Assembly: GCA_949296355.1 (NCBI GenBank)
Contig: CASFPS010000019.1
Location: forward strand, 1-58,322
Origin: an uncultured bacterium
GTDB lineage: Bacteria > Cyanobacteriota > Vampirovibrionia > Gastranaerophilales > Gastranaerophilaceae
Direction of reading: 5' to 3'
DNA: 58,322 bases
The position numbers were made by a program, and so were the translations under genes. Below the pieces are notes generated by a model. That model made no database searches and was not told the origin of the DNA. It worked only from the letters and a program-made list of their open reading frames with translations. Shown here in pieces: positions 49,614 to 58,168 of the stretch (positions are counted from its first letter, which is position 1; every line of letters begins with the position of its first letter).

Positions 49614-52425
49614 AGTTACCCTCTCTAATTTCCCATTCAATTCGTTTCATCATTTTTTTGTAATCAATATTATTTGCCTTTAATTTGGGTTTGAACTTTT
49701 CTATAGCTTCTGTATCACCATTTAATAGACATTCTTTGATATAAGAATATGCTTGAAAATAATTTACGCCTTTAGATGTCGGATAGAATATATTTATTGG
49801 ATTAAAGCCTTTTCTGCTTGCAGATACCGTAAACGGAGTAAAAACATCTTTAAACCTCTCATTAACTCCTGCTTTATTCCAGTTATCGGTATAAACATCA
49901 GACATTTTTGTAATAATAGGATTTATAAGAGGTGAAGATTTACTTGCAAGTTTACGAATAGCACTATTAGGCATATCTTCAATAATTTCCGGCACTTCAA
50001 GGGCTTGCTTTCCGATTCTCATATAAAGCTCACGCCCTTTATCATTATTTCCGATATATGGTCTGGGAAAAAATGTTTCTACAACTTTTTTACCCAAATT
50101 ATCACGCTCTGTAAAACGATTATTATTGTATGAAGAGTATTTAATACCATCTTCATATTTATCCGGATTTCTTATAGAATCCAGTTTTCTGTTACAGGCA
50201 TTTACCAGATTTGAGTACATAGCCATCTGAATCAAAAAGGTTATGAAATATTTTCTTGAAACATCTCCACGTACACCAGCACCCTCAACATCATTAACAA
50301 AAGATGATAACCCGACTTTTCTTGAAATCTCACGAACCGCAGAACCAAATTTGCTTGATTCAGCAAGTTTGTTTAAGAATTTTTGTCCGGCTCTTGATGA
50401 GAATACTGCAAAAGACTGTCTTAAAGTTGCAGACATGTTCCAGTCCGGTGAAAGCATTAATCTTCTAGCCCATTGAACCGTATTAGGTTTAATTCCTAAT
50501 GTTTCCCAATCCATACCGCCAAAGGTATCGTTTACTACCCAGGCAATATCTTTTCGGACATTATCAGATAAAGTAATTTTTCCGTTCTTTGAAACTCGAT
50601 TAATTAAGCTTTCATAAGCGTGAAGCTTATAAGTATTATGCAGATAGTTCCACAAAAACTTGTTATTTATATCGACATAAGCTTTCATTGGTTTGGTAAT
50701 TATCTTGCTTGCACCAAAGGTTATTTTATCTACAAGATTAGAAATACCGTCAATAAAAGTGTTTAAATCTTTAATGTTAATATCTGAAATAGCTCCGAAC
50801 TGAACACCATCTCTAATAGCCTGTTTTGCAAGTTTATTATTCTTAAAAAGCTCATAGTTATTGTTTTTTATGCTATCAATTATTTTGGGAAGATTACCTA
50901 AAGTTTTGAAAGTTTTAAAAGGAATTATCCCATCATGAGCTGCGGCACTTTCGGTTAAGGCAACAACATGCATTCCATTGAATAAAAATTTACAGCCTTT
51001 TGCAAAGTTATTTACTAAATCATAAGCATTACCGACTTTTTTAAATAATTTATTGATAAATTTATCAGTAGCTTTTTCTTGCTTTACAGGATTTAAAACT
51101 ATGTCAGATAACTCATAAATCTTTTTAGAATGCTGAGGATTTGCTTTAACCAATTTTTTGATTTCATCTAAGAATTTTGTATTCTCCGCAGAATCAATTA
51201 ATTGGTCGGCGTGAATCTTTTGAATTTCAGCATAGTCCAATGTTTTTGGAACTAAATCAATATGCTTAAAAACATCTTGTTCAATAGGGATATAAAGCCC
51301 CCTCTCAATACCTTCCCTGTATGTAGGAATAATTCTTCTTCTTTCAAACGGAGATTTTGTACGCAGATAATTTTGAAGAATTTGATTACTGTTATTATCC
51401 ATATTCCAAATATGAGTAATATAACTGTTTGTATCAATATTGCTTTTAATATTTTTGATATTAGCAAGATTATTCCAAAACACTTCCATCTCTTCAAAGT
51501 GTTTCTGTGCAAGGTCTTTAAGCTTTAATCTCTGCTCAAAAGAAAGATTTTCAAAAAGATTCTGCAAATCCGGTCGATTAAGATTTTTTGTCGGTAAACC
51601 TTTATTTTCACGCAGGAAGGTTAAAACTTCACGCAGATTTTTAGGATTTACTTTCAACTCTTTTGAAATATCGTTAATTTGAGAAATGAGATTATTAATT
51701 TTCTGTGTAGCATCAAACTTGGCGGAATTAATATTAGCTCGTCTGGTATTAATAAGAGTTCTAACAGCATCTTCAATCTTTGCTTCCGATACAGGTTTTC
51801 TGCTATTTGCTTTTAGAGCAATATCCTTTGTTCGTCCGAAATTAGCTGCAATCTTACCAGCAATTCCGCCGACTAAACCACCGCCTAGAGCACCTTCTCC
51901 CATGCCTTTTATAGCTTCTTCACTGATTCCTTTAATGTCTTTATCCTGCATTAAACCTTCCCCGATTCCGAACATAGTTCCGCTTGCAAGACCAGAAGCT
52001 GTACCACTTCCAATATTTTTAGCTATAACTCTTTTAGAAATTTCAGAAAATGCAGGTTTTGCAAGTTTAACAGCAACTTGTCCGCCGATTCTGCCAGCTC
52101 CGCCAAAAGGAATAGCGGCACTGCCTATTTCTAAAGCAGCACCACCATACAATTTAGCCATTTTAGTTTTATGCTCTTTCTCTATTTTTTCTAGTTCATT
52201 ATTACTAATTTCCTTAATTTGCTGAACTTTTTGTTCTGGTGTCAATGAGGTGTTATTCTGAATAGCATCATAGGGCTGGTTATATTCAACTTTTCCCTTT
52301 AAAACCGGAGCTTGCTCCATAGTAGGGGGAATTTCCTCTTCTTGAAAATCGAATCTGTTATTTGTAACTTCCGGTTGAAAGTCAAATTTATTATCCGGTA
52401 TGAAATCAAAATTATTTTGTTGCAT
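49603..52425 (-). CDS. Large internal virion / DNA ejection-type protein
   Basis: The 940-residue protein has an N terminus with three copies of a short F-D-F motif (NNFDFIPDNKFDFQ, then NNRFDFQ, residues about 4-28), likely docking peptides. A glycine-rich membrane-active stretch follows (about 95-190, GGAALEIGSAAIPFGGAGRI, then GALGGGLVGGIAGKI). The rest is a long helical body. This matches the role of large podoviral ejection proteins (T7 gp16 position), which form a channel through the envelope. No lysozyme motif is visible. It overlaps the preceding gene by 14 bp. Confidence 0.72.
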   Translation of the reverse strand: MQQNNFDFIPDNKFDFQPEVTNNRFDFQEEEIPPTMEQAPVLKGKVEYNQPYDAIQNNTSLTPEQKVQQIKEISNNELEKIEKEHKTKMAKLYGGAALEIGSAAIPFGGAGRIGGQVAVKLAKPAFSEISKRVIAKNIGSGTASGLASGTMFGIGEGLMQDKDIKGISEEAIKGMGEGALGGGLVGGIAGKIAANFGRTKDIALKANSRKPVSEAKIEDAVRTLINTRRANINSAKFDATQKINNLISQINDISKELKVNPKNLREVLTFLRENKGLPTKNLNRPDLQNLFENLSFEQRLKLKDLAQKHFEEMEVFWNNLANIKNIKSNIDTNSYITHIWNMDNNSNQILQNYLRTKSPFERRRIIPTYREGIERGLYIPIEQDVFKHIDLVPKTLDYAEIQKIHADQLIDSAENTKFLDEIKKLVKANPQHSKKIYELSDIVLNPVKQEKATDKFINKLFKKVGNAYDLVNNFAKGCKFLFNGMHVVALTESAAAHDGIIPFKTFKTLGNLPKIIDSIKNNNYELFKNNKLAKQAIRDGVQFGAISDINIKDLNTFIDGISNLVDKITFGASKIITKPMKAYVDINNKFLWNYLHNTYKLHAYESLINRVSKNGKITLSDNVRKDIAWVVNDTFGGMDWETLGIKPNTVQWARRLMLSPDWNMSATLRQSFAVFSSRAGQKFLNKLAESSKFGSAVREISRKVGLSSFVNDVEGAGVRGDVSRKYFITFLIQMAMYSNLVNACNRKLDSIRNPDKYEDGIKYSSYNNNRFTERDNLGKKVVETFFPRPYIGNNDKGRELYMRIGKQALEVPEIIEDMPNSAIRKLASKSSPLINPIITKMSDVYTDNWNKAGVNERFKDVFTPFTVSASRKGFNPINIFYPTSKGVNYFQAYSYIKECLLNGDTEAIEKFKPKLKANNIDYKKMMKRIEWEIREGNYDY

Positions 52426-54088
52426 CTTTTAATAATTTATATCCTTCTTTTAACGCTTCTAATAAATTATTTTTAGGAATCGTTCCGACTTTACCGTCCG
52501 GTGAGGTTACACGAACCCTTTCACTTGAAGAAATTTTTGAAGATTTTACAGGAGCTTTCTGTTGAGGTTTTGTTTTTGAAGGTGTATATTGAGGTTTGTT
52601 TTCATATTTAATATACGTTGTATTTTTATTTTCCGGTCTTGCCCCATAAGTTACGTGTGTATAATTATGAGTGTCCGGTCTTTCACCATATTCAACCTTA
52701 ATAACATTTTGACCTTTATTTTGGTTTCTCCAGTAGTTTTTACTTCTTGATTCCTTGTTTTCCTGCATATACTTACCAGCTTTTGAAACAGCTTCAAGAC
52801 CGGAAATATTAATAATATCATCTGGGTTATAACTTGGATTACTTATGATATTGTTATATTCCTCTTCACTGATTAAACCATTATCAACTCTTAGCCTGTT
52901 GTATTCATCAGCGGTCATAAAGTTATTAAGCCTGTCATTTTTGCTTTGATTGTTATATCTATTGGCTTTTGCCATATTGCTATAACCTGTAATATTAAGC
53001 ATTTCTTCCGGATTATATGCAGGATTATTAATCAGAGAGTTATACTCATCAAGGCTTAATTCACCGCTATCAAGTCTAAATCTGTCGTACTCACCTCTCG
53101 ACATGAAATCCTTTTGCAGTCGTAAAGTCGCTAAGATTTTGGCAAGGTCGCTTGAATCAAAAATACCGTTGTTATTTCCGACATCAAAACCTTGTTGTGC
53201 AAGAATATCTTTATACAGATTTGCTTTGTATTTGCTATTAGCATATTTATAAGCAGATGTTAGACCATACAAAGGATCTCCGGAGAATAGACCGGAAAGT
53301 CCGCCTGCAATAATACCTTGTACGACAGGATTTTGAGCAGCTCTTGCAACAGTTCCTGCCCCTTCTCCTAATCTTTGCATTATACTTTTACTGTCATCAG
53401 ACCTTAAATTATCCCAATCAAAACCCTGGGTTTTATTTTCTTTATATCCGGCAAGAAAATCATCAAGTCCGTTAGCAATATTTCCAAAAGCTGATTTACG
53501 AATTTCTTCGGGATTTTGTGACACCTGTAATTGGGGCATTGGAGCTGAAGAAATATTGTTATCCAGTCCGGAATTTTGTTCAACCGCAGGAATTTGAGTA
53601 TTATTAGATAGATTCATTTCTAATGGATTTAGATTTGGAGCACTAGCTTTTCTGGCTTCAATAGCATTTTCTGCTAATTGTTGAGCTTGTTCTCCGGCTT
53701 GCTTTGCTCGTTTTCTATTTGTACCATTTAAAGCCATAGCACCGATTGTTACTAAAGCTCCGGCTGGTCCGCCTAAAGCGGCACCGCCAGCAGTAGAACC
53801 AGCTGTGCTGCCGGCTATTGCAGGAGCAGTTATTCCCTGTATCATATTTGCACCCTTTTGCAAAACACCGCCAAGAGCTTGACTTTTAGCTCCAATATTT
53901 GCAAGTGATGAGCTATTGCTTAAAATGTTGCCAGCAGTAGAAAGACCGCTTCCTATAGAATCAAGTTTATTACTAATACCATTAAGCCTGTCAACAGAAT
54001 TAGAGATTCCATCTCCCTGCTGGGTTTCCATAGATTCTTTAAGTTTTCTCTCGATAGCTGCTCTTATTAATTCGTTTTCGTTATACAT
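52412..54088 (-). CDS. Internal virion / ejection-type protein with tandem repeats
   Basis: The 558-residue protein has helical and Gly/Ala-rich parts (AIAGSTAGSTAGGAALGGPA near residues 90-109; VVQGIIAGGLSGLFSGDP near 255-272) suited to membrane contact. Two tandem repeats of about 38 residues follow (about 332-368 and 393-430), each YDRFRLD or YNRLRVD, then G-x-L/I-S, EYN, NP-x-YNP and NI-(T/S)-G. Three shorter V-x-YG-x-RP-like repeats lie near the C terminus. The position corresponds to gp15 of T7. Annotation rests on order and composition. Confidence 0.68.
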   Translation of the reverse strand: MYNENELIRAAIERKLKESMETQQGDGISNSVDRLNGISNKLDSIGSGLSTAGNILSNSSSLANIGAKSQALGGVLQKGANMIQGITAPAIAGSTAGSTAGGAALGGPAGALVTIGAMALNGTNRKRAKQAGEQAQQLAENAIEARKASAPNLNPLEMNLSNNTQIPAVEQNSGLDNNISSAPMPQLQVSQNPEEIRKSAFGNIANGLDDFLAGYKENKTQGFDWDNLRSDDSKSIMQRLGEGAGTVARAAQNPVVQGIIAGGLSGLFSGDPLYGLTSAYKYANSKYKANLYKDILAQQGFDVGNNNGIFDSSDLAKILATLRLQKDFMSRGEYDRFRLDSGELSLDEYNSLINNPAYNPEEMLNITGYSNMAKANRYNNQSKNDRLNNFMTADEYNRLRVDNGLISEEEYNNIISNPSYNPDDIINISGLEAVSKAGKYMQENKESRSKNYWRNQNKGQNVIKVEYGERPDTHNYTHVTYGARPENKNTTYIKYENKPQYTPSKTKPQQKAPVKSSKISSSERVRVTSPDGKVGTIPKNNLLEALKEGYKLLKDATK

Positions 54089-54091
54089 AGA

Positions 54092-54664
54092 TTACATTCC
54101 ATAAGAATAAGATTTTGTACTTCCTGTTCCGGTTGTTGTCGCATTACCGGAACTTGTAGAAAGGGATAATGCTTGATTACCATTAACAGCATTTTGACCT
54201 TGCAAATAAGCATTTGTTAAAAGTGTAATCATATCTCCGGTATTTCTTTGGCTGTTAGCTAATAATTCCGCAGTATAATTTGCGATATTATCGGAAACAT
54301 TTTTTGCTAAATCAGAATACAAATTTGTAGCACTGCTTGACCGAAGCATATTGCGTGATGCAAGAGGGCTTATTATACTATTTTCTAAAGCTTTTCTGCT
54401 CTCATCATTTAATGTTCGAGTATAATTCTGCAATAATGCTTGATTGGTTTCACTGTTAATGTTTGGATTCCGGTATTCTTCCAACAATTCGTCCATGTTT
54501 TTGTTCATGTAATCGTAAATACTTTTATATGCAGTACCTTCATTTAAGGTAGTTGTTGTTCCATTATTATCGGTTACAGATGTAACATACGGATTAGTTG
54601 TCGTTGTCTTTTTATAAGTAGTTGTTGAACTTGAATTAGATTTTGAACTTGAACCGCCGCCCAT
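54092..54664 (-). CDS. Small internal virion protein (gp14-like position)
   Basis: The 190-residue protein begins with a Gly/Ser/Thr-rich disordered stretch (MGGGSSSKSNSSSTTTYKKT). A helical middle (about residues 45-160, LEEYRNPNINSETNQALLQN, then NAYLQGQNAVNGN) and another Ser/Thr-rich tail ending SYSYGM follow. Small MGGG-starting proteins at this place are common in podoviruses and are taken to be ejection or tail-completion proteins. I cannot confirm a fold. Confidence 0.62.
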   Translation of the reverse strand: MGGGSSSKSNSSSTTTYKKTTTTNPYVTSVTDNNGTTTTLNEGTAYKSIYDYMNKNMDELLEEYRNPNINSETNQALLQNYTRTLNDESRKALENSIISPLASRNMLRSSSATNLYSDLAKNVSDNIANYTAELLANSQRNTGDMITLLTNAYLQGQNAVNGNQALSLSTSSGNATTTGTGSTKSYSYGM

Positions 54665-54682
54665 ATTTTCACTTCACTTTCT

Positions 54683-54756
54683 AGCTTGTATTGAACTTCC
54701 ATCGGTAATAGCAAATAAGAATACAAGCTTATATTATTTACTCTATAGCTATTACC
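54683..54756. repeat. Interleaved inverted repeats (possible pseudoknot)
   Basis: Two perfect inverted repeats are interlocked: AGCTTGTATT (54683-54692) with AATACAAGCT (54720-54729), and GGTAATAGC (54704-54712) with GCTATTACC (54748-54756). The A-B-A'-B' order is that of a pseudoknot in the late transcript. It fills most of the 116-bp gap between the GNAT-like gene and the gp14-like gene. Confidence 0.7.
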
Positions 54757-54780
54757 TAAATCATTGTGAAAGTCTAACTC

Positions 54781-55152
54781 CTATTTTCTATAGATATATA
54801 AATTTTCACCAACTTTTTTAAAACCACATTTTAAAATTGTATAAATAGCCGTTTTGTGATGAGTTCTTGCGTAAATATCACAATTCCACCAGATTAAAGA
54901 TTTTTTGAAACATTCCATATTAATCAGATGTGTTTTTCTGTATGCAACGGCATTTACGTATAATTTACCATCAAGCTCATAGTAATAAATACACCCGATA
55001 TGAACTCCGTTTACGAAAAATGAGTAAAAAAATGTTTGTTTAATAACATCATCAAAATGATTGAAATCTTCTAAGAGTTTTTGATTATCATAAAATAATT
55101 TCTTACATTCTGCATAATTAAAATTAGGGTTTGAGGGTATAAGAATCTCCAT
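54781..55152 (-). CDS. GNAT-like small phage protein (gp13-like position)
   Basis: The protein is 123 residues from ATG 55152 (AGG 9 bases upstream); an upstream TTG frame is not preferred. The pattern YSFFVNGVHIGCIYYYELDG, KLYVNAVAYRKT and the C-terminal YTILKCGFKKVGENLYIYRK follows the beta strands and last helix of GNAT acetyltransferases. Small GNAT-like proteins stand at this spot in several podoviruses (T7 gp13 region), where the role seems structural or in assembly. Enzyme activity is not shown. Confidence 0.65.
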   Translation of the reverse strand: MEILIPSNPNFNYAECKKLFYDNQKLLEDFNHFDDVIKQTFFYSFFVNGVHIGCIYYYELDGKLYVNAVAYRKTHLINMECFKKSLIWWNCDIYARTHHKTAIYTILKCGFKKVGENLYIYRK

Positions 55153-55254
55153 CACATTAAACCTGTCACTTTCACTTTGAGGCAAAGTTGTAGTATTTAG
55201 TTCGACTTGTAGTCACACCAATATTTGCCGACCAAATATCTACGTGCGTAGCAC

Positions 55255-56787
55255 TTATATTTGCTTTACTTTGATTTTACTAAATTCAATATTTTTGATA
55301 CAAAACCCTTCACCGCTTGCATAAGTGTACAACTGGATTTCAAGAGTTTTAAAAGTTGCAGAAGGCAGTTTATAAATAGAGTTCAACTCTTTTAAAGGAA
55401 AATATGTGCTATCCCAATGCCCGATATCATAATACAGGGCGTTTTTCATTGTCTTAATCTTTATCTGCTTGACCTTCGGAGCTTTGAATGTATCATAGTT
55501 TTTGATATACCTTATCCAAAAATCACTGGAATATGTCATATCAATTGTAACTCTCGGCGGAAAGTACAGAATTTTTAGAGTGTTATCAACCCCGAGATTG
55601 AGCGGAGTACATTTATAGAAACTGCGTATAAATTCTCCGTCAAATAAATCTGTTTCATATTCTTTATAAATTTTTCCATTTTCACCGCCGGAATACAAAG
55701 AACTGTTTAAAATATTGAAGCAGGTTGTATAAGGGCATTTCCGTTTAACCCATTCTCTATGGATATAGTCAAATATCATTATGGTTTTAACATCTGGCTC
55801 TGAAGTCGGAATCAAAAACCAAATTTCATTCCGGTCAGATAGTACAATAGACAATGCACGTATTTCATCTACACGTGAAGATTCTATAAAACAAAGTTCT
55901 TCTTGTATATCAAGTGCAATATTATCTCCAAGGGTTTTATCACCATTAATTACTTGATTAAAAGAGAAAACGCCTTTTTTAGTATCATCATAGAAATACA
56001 GTTCAGTACCGTGAAAAACAAGAGCATTATAGCTTGCACACCCACCAGGGCTTTCATCAGTTTGTTCATAAGGATATTCTCCGGAAAGCAGAATTGAACT
56101 GTCTTTGAAAAATATTGCAAGGCTTCCTAAATACGGAGTGATTGCAGTAATATTTTTTACGTATTCAATATAGCCGGAAGAAGTTTTGACCTGTGCATCA
56201 GATGTTGAAAAATCATAAACATTTTCTTGTACTGAATACCAGAGAACATTTCCGTTAAAAATCCATAACCTGTTATCATAATTGATAAGTCCTAAACCTT
56301 TTACTTGGCGGTCGTCCATATCAAGAAGATTCATCATCTTGATTTTTTGCGTTGCATTCATTTCTATGCTCAGAAGTTCTTCACCATTTGAGAAAATAAA
56401 TAAATCAGACCAACCCTGTGCAATATCAAGACCACAGCATTTTCCTGTTACAGTCAGCTCATCTTTTAATAAGGTTATGGATTTTGTTGTTATATCAAAA
56501 GAATAAATTTTACCTTCCGTTGAATTTTCAGTATAAACAAAACAGTAGGTTGTATTATTTTGAATGCTTTCAAATAAATTGATAATTTTTTCATCAGCAG
56601 GAATACTTGAACAGATAGCAGTATTCCCTTTTGTAGTCCTAATCCCGACACCGCTATTGATTCCGGTATTAAAGAGTTCAACATTCTGCAAGTCAGATGC
56701 GGAAATCAATTCATTTGCAAATGTTGCATTTATTCTTCTGATACCGCCAAATCTATTACATTTTAGAGAAGAAATTTTTGTTGCCAT
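55255..56787 (-). CDS. Tail nozzle / tubular-like beta-propeller protein
   Basis: The 510-residue protein is made of repeated four-strand units (ENSTEGKIYSFDITTKSITL, DNRLWIFNGNVLWYSVQEN, GSLAIFFKDSSILLSGE, GTELYFYDDTKKGVFSFNQ, RNEIWFLIPTSEPDVKTIMI), consistent with a beta-propeller. Such proteins form the tail nozzle (T7 gp12 type) or the packaged-DNA stabilisation hub (P22 gp10 type). It is the most upstream late gene left: the portal, scaffold, capsid and tail-tube-A genes expected before it in this layout are absent. No strong Shine-Dalgarno is seen before the ATG. Confidence 0.7.
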   Translation of the reverse strand: MATKISSLKCNRFGGIRRINATFANELISASDLQNVELFNTGINSGVGIRTTKGNTAICSSIPADEKIINLFESIQNNTTYCFVYTENSTEGKIYSFDITTKSITLLKDELTVTGKCCGLDIAQGWSDLFIFSNGEELLSIEMNATQKIKMMNLLDMDDRQVKGLGLINYDNRLWIFNGNVLWYSVQENVYDFSTSDAQVKTSSGYIEYVKNITAITPYLGSLAIFFKDSSILLSGEYPYEQTDESPGGCASYNALVFHGTELYFYDDTKKGVFSFNQVINGDKTLGDNIALDIQEELCFIESSRVDEIRALSIVLSDRNEIWFLIPTSEPDVKTIMIFDYIHREWVKRKCPYTTCFNILNSSLYSGGENGKIYKEYETDLFDGEFIRSFYKCTPLNLGVDNTLKILYFPPRVTIDMTYSSDFWIRYIKNYDTFKAPKVKQIKIKTMKNALYYDIGHWDSTYFPLKELNSIYKLPSATFKTLEIQLYTYASGEGFCIKNIEFSKIKVKQI

Positions 56788-56830
56788 AATTTAAAAAGTA
56801 TTGCATTTTATATGAATATAAGTTAAAATA

Positions 56831-56891
56831 TAAGTGGGCTGGGCTTAATGCTCTGGGTCCACCTAAGGCGAGGGCACTCCTCGCCATTTTT
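56831..56891 (+). ncRNA. Structured RNA candidate upstream of DUF3800 gene
   Basis: A short GC-rich island in AT-rich DNA. GTGGG (56834-56838) pairs with TCCAC (56858-56862) around an inner GGGC-TTAAT-GCTC hairpin. Next comes a perfect stem GGCGAGG/CCTCGCC (56867-56885, loop GCACT) with ATTTTT after it. It ends about 15 bp before the GTG start of the DUF3800 gene. Conserved RNA structures upstream of DUF3800 genes (the DUF3800-I to -XI motifs) are known from comparative genomics; which class this is cannot be told here. Confidence 0.62.
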
Positions 56892-56906
56892 AGTAAAGGT
56901 TCGGGT

Positions 56907-57578
56907 GTGAAGGAATTAAGTATTTTTGTTGATGAGTCAGGAGATTTTGGTGATTACAACTATTTATCACCTTATTATATAGTTACACTTATTATTCATG
57001 AACAGGAAAAATCAATTTCAGAACAAGTTAAAACTTTAGATTTATGCTTCGACAATATGAATATAAATTTAAAAGCTATACACACAGCACCACTTATTAG
57101 GCGAGAAGATGTTTATAAACTTCTGCACAAAGATATTAGATTAAAAATATTTAATACATTTTTTCATTTTACAAGAAAAGTTGGCATAAAATATAAGAAT
57201 ATAATTGTTGATAAAAAACATAAAAATTCAATTGACATTAATAAAAGTATATCTAAGCAACTTTCGTTATTTATAAGAGATAATCTAAATTATTTTCAGA
57301 ATTTTGATAATATTATAATCTATTATGATAATGGGCAAGAGCAATTAGCAAATATCTTGGTATCAGTATTTACCTCTTGGTTTCACGATAAATTTGATTA
57401 TCGTACTGTTTCACCTTATGAATATAAGTTGTTTCAAGTAGCAGATTTTATATGTACTTTCCCTTGTAGCTATAGTCATGGTTTTAATTCTAAAAGGGAA
57501 AGGGTACGAACACCAAATCTCGGAGAGAGCTTTATTAATAGAACTGTAATGCAACTTTTGATGGCAATTATGAGTTAA
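56907..57578 (+). CDS. DUF3800 family protein
   Basis: The protein is 223 residues from a GTG start with AAAGG upstream. The family's RNase H-like core is visible: IFVDESGDFGD (residues 6-16), the central IIIYYDNGQEQLANIL (about 143-158) and the C-terminal YEYKLFQVADFICT (about 171-184). Acidic residues D9, E10 and D13, the central D147 and the later D180 would form a metal site. A nuclease role is presumed for the family but not proved. It is carried on the plus strand against the late operon, preceded by a structured RNA, and lies beside the deletion scar, so it looks like accessory cargo. Confidence 0.85.
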   Translation: MKELSIFVDESGDFGDYNYLSPYYIVTLIIHEQEKSISEQVKTLDLCFDNMNINLKAIHTAPLIRREDVYKLLHKDIRLKIFNTFFHFTRKVGIKYKNIIVDKKHKNSIDINKSISKQLSLFIRDNLNYFQNFDNIIIYYDNGQEQLANILVSVFTSWFHDKFDYRTVSPYEYKLFQVADFICTFPCSYSHGFNSKRERVRTPNLGESFINRTVMQLLMAIMS

Positions 57579-57617
57579 ATTTTACAGGTTATGATAATAT
57601 TGTGAAAGACAAAAATT

Positions 57618-57765
57618 TTACTGAACCGAATGAAATAAGCCAACAACACGCCCGATGATTTTAAAATGCAAGGATTTATCAATTATGAACGGTGGGAAAC
57701 TTTGATTTTTTGATACTGCTATAACATTATCATTACTTGTACTTAGCTGTTTGCACATCATAGAA
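57618..57765 (-). pseudogene. 3' remnant of an S24-type (CI/LexA-like) repressor
   Basis: The minus-strand frame ending at 57618 reads CKQLSTSNDNVIAVSKNQSF, PPFIIDKSLHF and KIIGRVVGLFHSV before the stop. That is the C-terminal end of an S24 peptidase domain, where phage repressors typically have V-x-S-x-N, YPP and IIGRVVG. The catalytic Ser and the helix-turn-helix part are missing, and the reading runs into the truncated integrase on the other strand. It is interpreted as one side of a deletion junction. Confidence 0.65.
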
Positions 57766-57939
57766 GATTTACATTTCCATGACTTTAGGCGTACTTTTGG
57801 TACAAGATTATTGGAAAACGGAACAAATCTAAGGGTAATACAAGACTTATTAGCTCATAGTAATATTTCAGTAACTGAACGATATTTAAGTGTAGAAGCT
57901 GGAGAAAGGGAATTAGCATTAGAAAGTCTAGCTTCATAA
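57751..57939 (+). pseudogene. 3' remnant of a tyrosine integrase
   Basis: The frame encodes LHFHDFRRTFGTRLLENGTN, then LRVIQDLLAHSNISVTERYL, the second half of a tyrosine recombinase active site: H10-x2-R13, H36 and nucleophile Y45. The first catalytic Arg, the Lys and the whole N-terminal arm and core-binding domains are missing, and only a TTG can serve as start. Its place beside the tRNA-Lys attachment site is where the element's own integrase should be, so this is probably the inactivated original integrase. Confidence 0.8.
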
Positions 57940-57950
57940 AAAATTAATTC

Positions 57951-57989
57951 TGTGTGCGGATTGTGTGCGGATTGTGTGTCAAATGCAAG
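57951..57989. repeat. GTGTGCGGATT short repeats beside attR
   Basis: Two direct TGTGTGCGGAT units and one TGTGTGTCAAATGCAAG follow the integrase stop. They resemble the 25-bp repeats near the left end (GTGTGTCATTTGTGTG) and may be integrase arm-type sites. Confidence 0.6.
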
Positions 57990-58122
57990 AAAAAAGTATT
58001 TTATGCAAAAAAGGAGTATTTACCTCAAATCCTTTATTATTAATCCTTTGAGCGATTCTGTTAAAATTTTTAAAATTTGATAAAGATATACTTAAATTCT
58101 ACCAATTTTTTGCTATTAAAAC

Positions 58123-58149
58123 AAAAAAGCAAGGTCTAAAAGCCTTGCT
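58123..58149 (-). terminator. Terminator of tRNA-Lys supplied by the element
   Basis: Read on the minus strand, AGCAAGG (rc of 58143-58149) and CCTTGCT (rc of 58128-58134) form a 7-bp stem followed by TTTTTT. It lies 20 bp beyond the 3' end of the tRNA. The element thus rebuilds both the tRNA 3' end and a terminator. Confidence 0.75.
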
Positions 58150-58168
58150 ATTATTGGGTTTTAAAAAT

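Noticed and set aside
45494-56787. Contractile injection or tailocin system instead of a phage.
   Set aside because: No sheath, tube, baseplate wedge or tape-measure gene is visible; a terminase and podoviral ejection-type proteins are present instead.
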